Positions 1 to 4,112 of a DNA stretch of 5,212 nucleotides are shown piece after piece. Origin of the DNA: Verrucomicrobia bacterium UBA5540 (GTDB taxonomy: Bacteria > Verrucomicrobiota > Kiritimatiellia > Kiritimatiellales > Tichowtungiaceae); NCBI GenBank assembly GCA_002423675.1, contig DINM01000128.1, positions 4,436 through 9,647 on the forward strand, read 5' to 3'. A model generated the notes under the pieces. The model had not been told where the DNA came from, made no database searches, and was given only the letters and a program-made list of their open reading frames with translations. Within the stretch, counting starts at the first letter, position 1. Every line of letters starts with the position of its first letter. The position numbers and the translations under genes were made by a program.

Positions 1-102
1 GGCGATTTCAGCCTTTCCGATGCTTGGACCCTCGACGACGTCCTGAAATGGGATCGCGTCGAACTTGAAAAAAATATGCTTTCTGTTAATCAACTTCCCT
101 GA
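1..102 (+). CDS. truB: tRNA pseudouridine(55) synthase TruB, C-terminal end (5' partial)
   Basis: The window opens in frame 1 inside a gene; 33 codons are visible before TGA at 100-102. The fragment contains GDFSLSDAWTLDDV, which matches the C-terminal tail of bacterial TruB (a G-x-F-x-L-x-D-A-x-T-L pattern). TruB makes pseudouridine 55 in the T-loop of elongator tRNAs. The catalytic domain lies outside the window, so the call rests on this short tail plus the neighbour: truB followed directly by ribF is a common bacterial order. The stop overlaps the ribF start (TGATG, 100-104), which suggests translational coupling in one operon. A degenerate copy of the window's palindrome lies at 15-29. 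Confidence 0.75.
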   Translation, partial: GDFSLSDAWTLDDVLKWDRVELEKNMLSVNQLP

Positions 103-1130
103 TGCTTCACATTAAAAACATCGAAGAGCTTCCGCAAACGAACCGGCCTGTCGTTCTCGCAATGGGATGCTTCGACGGAGTACACATCGGCCATCAGCAG
201 GTCATTGCCACCGCTGTTGAGCAAGCGCAGACCTGCGGCGGCGAAGCCTGGGTCTACACCTTTGATCCGCACCCGGCCAAAGTTCTCGTCCCCGAGAAAG
301 CACCACCGCTTATCAGCGCGCCGCCCTGCCGCATGCGCAAATTCCAAGAGCTCGGCGTACACGGAATCATTGAAATTCCTTTCGACCTGACCTTCGCGCA
401 AATTGAACCGGAAGACTTTCTTTCCAACCTTTGGAAAAATATTCCATCGCTTCAGGGAATCGTCTGCGGTGTCGACTGGTCGTTTGGTCGTAAAGCGCGC
501 GGAAAATTCCAAACCTTGGAAACCTTCTGCGCAGAACACGGCCTGACCGCCACCGCCGTGCATCCGGTCCTTTTTGACGGCAAGCGGGTTTCCAGCACAC
601 AGATCCGTCAGGCAATTACCGCGGGCAACATTTCCCTCACCGAACAGCTTCTGGGAAGGCCTTTCTGCCTGTTAGGAAAGGTCATTTCCGGTAATAAAAT
701 CGGACGGGAACTTGGATTTCCCACTGCCAACATAGAGCCACTCAACGAACTGCTTCCCGCTCCCGGGATTTACGCTGCATACACCAGAGTTCAAAATTCA
801 GAGTTCGGAGTTCAGAGTTCAGAATTAAATAACTGCGAACCGGGAACTGCGAACCGGGAACTGCACGCCAGTGCCGTGTTCATTGGAAAGCGGGAAACGT
901 TCGGCTGTCACAAGCACGTCATCGAATCGTACCTGCTCGACTTTGACGGAGACCTCTATGGAAAAACTCTTGAAATCTGTCTGATCGAAAAAACCCGTGA
1001 CGTTCATCTCTTTCCATCTAAAGAAGCACTAATCGAACAGATCGAAGAAGACATCCTTCTGATCAAAAAAATTATAACCAGGGCCCACCCTCCCCTAAAT
1101 TCTCTTGATCTGGTAAATCGAGTTTGTTAA
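102..1130 (+). CDS. ribF: bifunctional riboflavin kinase / FAD synthetase RibF
   Basis: 342 aa cytoplasmic enzyme that phosphorylates riboflavin to FMN and then adenylylates FMN to FAD. The N-terminal nucleotidyltransferase domain (about 15-180) shows GCFDGVHIGHQ at 22-32, FDPHP at 54-58, FGRKARG at 128-134 and SSTQIRQAI at 164-172. The C-terminal kinase domain (about 187-325) shows GRELGFPTANI at 201-211 (PTAN binds Mg-nucleotide), IGKRETFG at 261-268 and ESYLLDFDGDLYGK at 275-288, with Glu275 as the expected catalytic base. The family is usually about 305-315 aa. The excess here is an insert at residues about 229-254, encoded by 7-nt repeats, between two kinase-domain strands, plus a tail of about 16 residues after the usual end. 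The start at 102 overlaps the truB TGA and has no Shine-Dalgarno, so coupled initiation is likely. Two perfect TTCCAANNNTTGGAA palindromes lie within the gene (421 and 507). Identity is very secure; activity of the kinase domain with its insert is inferred from motif conservation. Confidence 0.96.
   Translation: MLHIKNIEELPQTNRPVVLAMGCFDGVHIGHQQVIATAVEQAQTCGGEAWVYTFDPHPAKVLVPEKAPPLISAPPCRMRKFQELGVHGIIEIPFDLTFAQIEPEDFLSNLWKNIPSLQGIVCGVDWSFGRKARGKFQTLETFCAEHGLTATAVHPVLFDGKRVSSTQIRQAITAGNISLTEQLLGRPFCLLGKVISGNKIGRELGFPTANIEPLNELLPAPGIYAAYTRVQNSEFGVQSSELNNCEPGTANRELHASAVFIGKRETFGCHKHVIESYLLDFDGDLYGKTLEICLIEKTRDVHLFPSKEALIEQIEEDILLIKKIITRAHPPLNSLDLVNRVC
421..437. repeat. dispersed palindrome, perfect (7-bp arms)
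   Basis: TTTCCAA CCT TTGGAAA inside ribF, read as ser-asn-leu-trp-lys (residues 108-112). Member of the TTCCAANNNTTGGAA family; 85 bp centre to centre from the next copy. Confidence 0.9.
507..521. repeat. dispersed palindrome, perfect core (6-bp arms)
   Basis: TTCCAA ACC TTGGAA inside ribF, read as FQTLE (residues 136-140). It falls in a variable linker after the FGRKARG motif of the FAD synthetase domain. Confidence 0.9.
786..864 (+). repeat. in-frame heptanucleotide repeat tract inside ribF
   Basis: Positions 786-827 are six consecutive 7-nt units (AGAGTTC, AAAATTC, AGAGTTC, GGAGTTC, AGAGTTC, AGAATTA). After a 3-nt break (AAT), 831-864 is 2.4 copies of a 14-mer, AACTGCGAACCGGG, itself two related heptamers. 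The first block repeats GTTC every 7 nt; the second repeats GAAC every 7 nt, the reverse complement of GTTC. The tract stays open in the ribF frame and encodes residues about 229-254 (VQNSEFGVQSSELNNCEPGT...), sequence that RibF proteins normally lack at this loop. I infer a later insertion or expansion at a tolerant hairpin loop of the flavokinase barrel. Confidence 0.85.
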
Positions 1131-1185
1131 GACGTTCCGGTGTTTAAGTGAACACACTTGCCGGTCGGTTTGAAACTGTAATATT

Positions 1186-1192
1186 AAAGGAG
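1186..1192 (+). promoter_or_regulatory. Shine-Dalgarno for the TIGR04073-like gene
   Basis: AAAGGAG ends 5 nt before the ATG at 1198. It fixes this start and suggests independent translation, in contrast to ribF, prmA, pdxB and dusB, which show no clear Shine-Dalgarno. Confidence 0.8.
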
Positions 1193-1197
1193 TCTGT

Positions 1198-1566
1198 ATG
1201 TATTCACGCAAGATGATCATCACTGGTATCGCTCTTTTGGCCGTTCTGGCGGTTCAAACGTCTTCAGCTAAACAAACAAAAATGGGTGATCCAGAATATT
1301 CCGTAAAGCCCGCGAGCGTAAAGCTCTGGCGCGGAATTGTTAACACACTGACCGGCTGGGGTGAGCTCATCCGTCAACCGATCGTTCTGACGAAAGAAGA
1401 CGGCGCAGTCGGCATCCCGACTGGAATCATTAACGGCGTCTTCATGACGGTTGTAAGAACCGGCGCCGGCATTGTTGAAATCGTGACCTTCCCGGTACCG
1501 ATGACGGAAGATATCGGCTACGACAGCCTGATGAACCCCGATTACGTCTGGCAGTCTGCAAAATAA
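1198..1566 (+). CDS. secreted small protein, TIGR04073-type exosortase system-associated family
   Basis: 122 aa. Residues 1-24 form a signal peptide: basic MYSRK, hydrophobic core at about 7-20 and a likely SSA-K cleavage after Ala24, so the protein is exported. The mature part has the layout I recall for TIGR04073 proteins: KLWRGIVNTLTGWGEL at 42-56 (RG..N..TGW.E), a glycine-rich hydrophobic stretch at 67-98 with Gly at 69, 72, 76, 80, 89 and 91 (glycine-zipper-like, possibly membrane-associating), EIVTFPVP at 94-101, and a terminal YDSLMNPDYVW at 108-118. Members occur in genomes with exosortase/PEP-CTERM sorting; the biochemical role is unknown to me. It lies 67 bp after ribF with its own Shine-Dalgarno and ends just before a strong terminator. 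I see no exosortase or PEP-CTERM gene here, so the link to that system is from family knowledge only. It carries no copy of the dispersed palindrome. Confidence 0.85.
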   Translation: MYSRKMIITGIALLAVLAVQTSSAKQTKMGDPEYSVKPASVKLWRGIVNTLTGWGELIRQPIVLTKEDGAVGIPTGIINGVFMTVVRTGAGIVEIVTFPVPMTEDIGYDSLMNPDYVWQSAK

Positions 1567-1588
1567 AGATCGGCATAGTCCAATTCTG

Positions 1589-1621
1589 AAAAACCCTGCT
1601 CGGCGAGCAGGGTTTTTTATT
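1589..1621. terminator. strong intrinsic terminator, probably bidirectional
   Basis: A perfect 8-bp stem, CCCTGCTC (1594-1601) with GAGCAGGG (1605-1612), has a 3-nt GGC loop and is followed by TTTTTT (1613-1618). It is preceded by AAAAA (1589-1593), which becomes the U-run for transcripts on the minus strand. It closes the ribF-side transcript 23 bp after the 1566 stop. On the other strand it directly abuts the full-length prmA stop at 1620-1622, which supports that stop as the real 3' end of prmA. Confidence 0.92.
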
Positions 1622-2471
1622 AGACAGAAAACACCAACCCGCCCCATTCGTTGTCGCTGTCGCGCACGATCTCGCGCCCGCCCAGTTGCACAAACGTATC
1701 GGACACGCCGTCGAGCTCCATTTCGCGGATGCCGGTGAGCATCAGGTATTTCCCCGCAACACGCAGCAGCGTCGAGGCATTGTCGATCAGCAGCGTCTAA
1801 TAGATGTTGGCGCAGACGATGTCATATTTTTCGTCCGGCCAGCCGTCCGTGATATCGTGCTGACGGAATGCGGTTTTGTCCGCAACGTCATTGGCCGCTG
1901 CATTCTCCGCCGAACACTCGACACAGATCGGATCGAAGTCCACGCCCAACGCAGAATCCACGCCGAGTTTCACCGCGGCGATTGCCAGAACACCCGAGCC
2001 GGTGCCGATATCCAGCATCGTCTTCGCACCGCTCTGCGGCACAAACCGATCGAGTTGTTCGAGACAAAAGCGTGTCGTAAAGTGATTTCCCGTTCCAAAG
2101 CTCAGTCCCGGATTAATCACCAGTTCAATCCGGCCCGTTTCGCCGGACAGCCACGGCGGAACAACACGCAAAGTTTGTCCGATATCCATCGGTTTAAAAT
2201 GCTTCTTCCAGCTTTCGGCCCATTCCTCGTCAGCATACTCACGGATCGATTTTCCAAAGGTTGGAAAATGCTCCATCGCCCGTGCCGCGAGCTCCGCTTC
2301 GATCGTGTCGTTAAAGTAAATTTCGAGTGCGCACTCAGTTCCGCCCGGCTTTTTCAGCTCAACGACTGTTTTTTCGAGATTCTCAGCCACCCAGTCACTG
2401 ATCCGCTCCGCATCATTCTGCGCGATCATCAGCGTCAGAATCGCTCCACCTTTTGCTTTTTCCGTTTTCAT
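1620..2471 (-). pseudogene. prmA: ribosomal protein L11 methyltransferase PrmA, interrupted by an in-frame TAG
   Basis: Encodes the SAM-dependent methyltransferase that modifies ribosomal protein L11. Reading from ATG 2471, 224 codons run to TAG at 1797-1799; the same frame then continues for 58 more codons to TAA at 1620-1622. The total of 283 positions is close to the normal PrmA length. Visible motifs: EEWAESWKKHFKP at 82-94 (N-domain junction), NPGLSFGTGNHFTT at 120-133 (family GTGTHPTT, with two substitutions), SAM motif I LDIGTGSG at 153-160, acidic Asp178 in GVDFDP, and DIVCANIY at 217-224 (catalytic VVANI motif). The amber follows at 225. The continuation TLLIDNASTLL, GKYLMLTGIRE and EWGGLVFSV matches the last strands of PrmA. 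Without readthrough the product loses those strands and should not fold. Either this is a recent nonsense mutation or sequence error, or TAG is read as an amino acid. A perfect palindrome at 2250-2268 encodes HFPTFGKS. Confidence 0.9.
2250..2268. repeat. dispersed palindrome, perfect (8-bp arms)
   Basis: TTTTCCAA AGG TTGGAAAA, the longest-armed copy in the window. It lies inside prmA, where the minus-strand reading is phe-pro-thr-phe-gly-lys, a different frame from the copies encoding FQxLE. Confidence 0.9.
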
Positions 2472-2502
2472 GTGCAGGGCTTATACCGTAAATTCCCCGC
2501 CA

Positions 2503-3648
2503 ATGAAAACTGTTGTAGCAGAAACTGTCCTTCTAGGTCGCGAGGCATTTGAAACGCTTGGCGAAGTAGTTGTCATACCCGACCGACAGATCGGGCCGGA
2601 GCACCTCAAAGATGCTGACGCCCTGATTATCCGCTCAAAAACGAAAGTGACTCCCGAACTGCTGACAGGCTCCGCTATCCGATTTGTCGGCACCGCTACT
2701 GCCGGCTTTGAGCATATCGATTTCCAAACATTGGAAAAATCCGGTATCGGATGGAGCGCCGCACCGGGCTGCAACGCCGACAGCGTCGCTGATTACATGA
2801 CCGCCGCCCTGCTTTCTTTGTACAAGTTCCAAGGTTTGGAACTCGAAGGGAAAACCATTGGCATCGTCGGCGTCGGGCAGGTCGGCTCGCGCGTGGCAAA
2901 GCGCGCCGAGGCACTCGGCCTGCGCATTCTTCTCAACGACCCGCCGCGCGCCGCCAAAGAAGGCGGTGCAGATTTTCAAAGCCTGGAAAAAGTGCTGGCG
3001 GACTCCGACATCGTCACGCTGCATGTTCCGCTGGTTCAGGAAAAACCGTGGCCGACACTGAAAATGGCCGACTGCCGTTTCTTTGAACAGATGAAGCGCG
3101 GCGCGGTTTTCATCAACGCGGCGCGCGGAAAAGTACTCGACTCCGACGCCCTGCTCCATGCCAAAACGAACGGAATCGTTTCACATGCGGTACTTGATGT
3201 ATGGGATCCTGAGCCAGCCATCCGCGCGGATGTGCTGAGCATCGCAACAATTCGAACGCCCCATATCGCGGGACACTCCCTGGAAGGAAAACTGAACGGA
3301 ACGGTTCAGGTTTATCAGGAAGCGTGTCATTTTTTTGAAACCGCGCCGATCTGGGATCCCGCGCCGCTGCTCCCCGCCGTTGCTGTGCCGGAGCTTCAAA
3401 TGGATTCGCGCGGGAAAAGCAACCTCGACGTACTGGCCGAGGCCATCGCAGCAGTTTACGACATAGATGCGGATCAACTAACGGAAGAAGATATTGAACG
3501 GTTCGACAAACTGCGCGCAAATTACGGTGTTCGGCGCGAGTTTAAGAATACAACGATCCTGATATCGGAGAAGAGACCCGATTTGCTCAGGCGCATTGAA
3601 AAAGCCGGGTTCACCCTTTCGGCGAGTTGCGCACCAGATAATAGGTGA
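2503..3648 (+). CDS. pdxB: erythronate-4-phosphate dehydrogenase PdxB
   Basis: 381 aa cytoplasmic NAD-dependent D-2-hydroxyacid dehydrogenase that oxidises 4-phosphoerythronate in the DXP-dependent route to pyridoxal phosphate. Residues numbered from the ATG at 2503: GTATAGFEHID at 63-73 and SAAPGCNADSVADY at 85-98 are PdxB-typical. The Rossmann motif is GVGQVG at 123-128 with Asp146 after the second strand. The expected catalytic triad is Arg208 (NAARGKVLD), Glu237 (DVWDPEP) and His254 (TPHIAGHSLEGK). FDKLRANYGVRREF at 334-347 marks the PdxB-specific C-terminal dimerisation domain (DUF3410). An in-frame ATG at 2470 would add 11 residues but overlaps the prmA start, and MKTVVAE fits the family N-terminus, so 2503 is preferred. 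No Shine-Dalgarno is visible. The start is divergent from prmA (31 bp between), and the end overlaps a convergent zinc-ribbon gene by 38 bp. Three palindrome copies fall inside, all read as FQxLE. Confidence 0.95.
   Translation: MKTVVAETVLLGREAFETLGEVVVIPDRQIGPEHLKDADALIIRSKTKVTPELLTGSAIRFVGTATAGFEHIDFQTLEKSGIGWSAAPGCNADSVADYMTAALLSLYKFQGLELEGKTIGIVGVGQVGSRVAKRAEALGLRILLNDPPRAAKEGGADFQSLEKVLADSDIVTLHVPLVQEKPWPTLKMADCRFFEQMKRGAVFINAARGKVLDSDALLHAKTNGIVSHAVLDVWDPEPAIRADVLSIATIRTPHIAGHSLEGKLNGTVQVYQEACHFFETAPIWDPAPLLPAVAVPELQMDSRGKSNLDVLAEAIAAVYDIDADQLTEEDIERFDKLRANYGVRREFKNTTILISEKRPDLLRRIEKAGFTLSASCAPDNR
2721..2737. repeat. dispersed palindrome, perfect (7-bp arms)
   Basis: TTTCCAA ACA TTGGAAA in pdxB, read as FQTLE (residues 74-78), in the non-conserved stretch between GTATAGFEHID and SAAPGCN. 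Confidence 0.9.
2826..2842. repeat. dispersed palindrome, perfect (7-bp arms)
   Basis: GTTCCAA GGT TTGGAAC in pdxB, read as FQGLE (residues 109-113), just before the GKTIGIVG strand. The outer pair is G:C rather than T:A, so the arm extends by compensating bases. Centre to centre from the 2721 copy is 105 bp. Confidence 0.9.
2974..2988. repeat. dispersed palindrome, degenerate (2 mismatches to consensus)
   Basis: TTTCAA AGC CTGGAA in pdxB, read as FQSLE (residues 158-162). Two of twelve consensus bases differ. The shared FQxLE reading suggests a decayed copy, but chance is possible. Confidence 0.5.
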
Positions 3649-3781
3649 GGCAGAGACGGCATTTCATCAATGCACTGTTCGGATGAAGCCAGCGCAATAG
3701 TCGACCACGACTAACACGCTGGGACGCCTCGATTCGCCCGCACCGAGGACAACGATCTTCTGACTGTACTTTCAGGCGCAT
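3611..3781 (-). CDS. small zinc-ribbon protein, uncharacterised
   Basis: 56 aa, from ATG at 3781-3779 to TGA at 3613-3611. Two CxxC pairs, CPRCG at residues 11-15 and CRLC at 41-44, are separated by 26 residues with an Arg-rich segment between (RVSRGRLLRWLHP). This spacing fits a four-cysteine zinc ribbon; the positive charge hints at nucleic-acid or ribosome contact, which is inference only. GGAGGAG sits 7 nt before the start and TACAAT lies upstream, so expression signals are good. Its last 38 bp overlap the 3' end of pdxB on the opposite strand. It follows the HTH gene in the same direction after 94 bp and may be cotranscribed or use its own promoter. No known function can be assigned. Confidence 0.8.
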   Translation of the reverse strand: MRLKVQSEDRCPRCGRIEASQRVSRGRLLRWLHPNSALMKCRLCLTYYLVRNSPKG

Positions 3782-3788
3782 AAATACT

Positions 3789-3795
3789 CTCCTCC
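3789..3795 (-). promoter_or_regulatory. strong Shine-Dalgarno of the zinc-ribbon gene
   Basis: The minus strand reads GGAGGAG ending 7 nt before the ATG at 3781. It is the strongest ribosome binding site in the window and is the main reason to accept this short gene and its start. Confidence 0.8.
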
Positions 3796-3811
3796 CTGAA
3801 AAACCTGACTG

Positions 3812-3817
3812 ATTGTA
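3812..3817 (-). promoter_or_regulatory. possible -10 element for the zinc-ribbon gene
   Basis: The minus strand reads TACAAT (one change from TATAAT) about 30 nt before the ATG. This would give a leader of roughly 25 nt that includes the Shine-Dalgarno. No convincing -35 box is seen at 16-18 nt upstream, so this is tentative. Confidence 0.35.
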
Positions 3818-3875
3818 CTGGTTTAGGAGGAAAGCTCCAGATTTTTGTAGGGGAGATGCTTACACAAGGGCTTCT

Positions 3876-4112
3876 TTACCGATACGTAAACAGCTGACTG
3901 ACTGCGTAAGACTCTCCTGTGCAGGAAGAAACAGATGCGACAATTTTATCCTGAATATTTCGCGTCAAGCGGCGACCTTTGCGCCCCTTCTGTCCCTGCT
4001 TGTGCGTCAGCCTGTCTTTCGATGCCGCTACGAGATCGTGATTCTTCAATCCGCGCTCTTCCATGATGGCGTCCAACGGTTGAATCCCCAATTCCATCTC
4101 TTTGTCGCTCAT
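3876..4112 (-). CDS. small XRE/Cro-like helix-turn-helix protein
   Basis: 78 aa, from ATG at 4112-4110 to TAA at 3878-3876. The N-terminal part LDAIMEERGLKNHDLVAAS (13-31) looks like helices 1-2 of a Cro/XRE-type HTH. THKQGQKGRKGRRLT (36-50) is the basic recognition-helix region, RNIQDKIVASV (51-61) a following helix, and YAVSQLFTYR (69-78) the tail. From memory, similar 70-90 aa proteins occur in PVC bacteria, with no function known to me. The ATG overlaps the dusB TGA (ATGA, 4112-4109), and GGAG at 4121-4124 (minus) gives an 8-nt spacing, so it is translationally coupled to dusB. DNA binding is inferred from fold appearance. It is the only candidate DNA-binding regulator in the window and could act on its own operon or globally. 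Confidence 0.82.
   Translation of the reverse strand: MSDKEMELGIQPLDAIMEERGLKNHDLVAASKDRLTHKQGQKGRKGRRLTRNIQDKIVASVSSCTGESYAVSQLFTYR

Noticed and set aside
786..864. CRISPR-like array
   Set aside because: Units are 7-14 nt, without unique spacers, and the tract is in frame inside ribF.
1137..1164. Weak hairpin after ribF (GTGTT/AACAC)
   Set aside because: The stem is 5 bp, AT-containing and without a T-run, so it is not a convincing terminator.
1158..1184. Promoter TTGCCG / TAATAT ahead of the TIGR04073-like gene
   Set aside because: Spacing is 15 nt and the start of transcription would fall inside the Shine-Dalgarno at 1186-1192, so it cannot serve that gene well.
2093..2098. Isolated TTCCAA half-sites (here and at 5094-5099)
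   Set aside because: No matching TTGGAA arm follows at the required spacing; single hexamers are expected by chance.
2470..2502. Upstream in-frame ATG for pdxB at 2470
   Set aside because: It adds 11 residues with no family match and overlaps the prmA start codon; the ATG at 2503 gives the standard PdxB N-terminus.
1686..2552. Long open frame of 288 codons on the + strand
   Set aside because: It is antisense to prmA, is rich in Arg/His/Cys as shadows are, matches no family, and runs through the divergent prmA/pdxB spacer.
3823..3848. Possible + strand terminator for pdxB (GGAG/CTCC stem then ATTTTTG)
   Set aside because: The stem has only 4 bp, lies about 175 bp after the pdxB stop, and the same bases are better explained as upstream sequence of the minus-strand zinc-ribbon gene.
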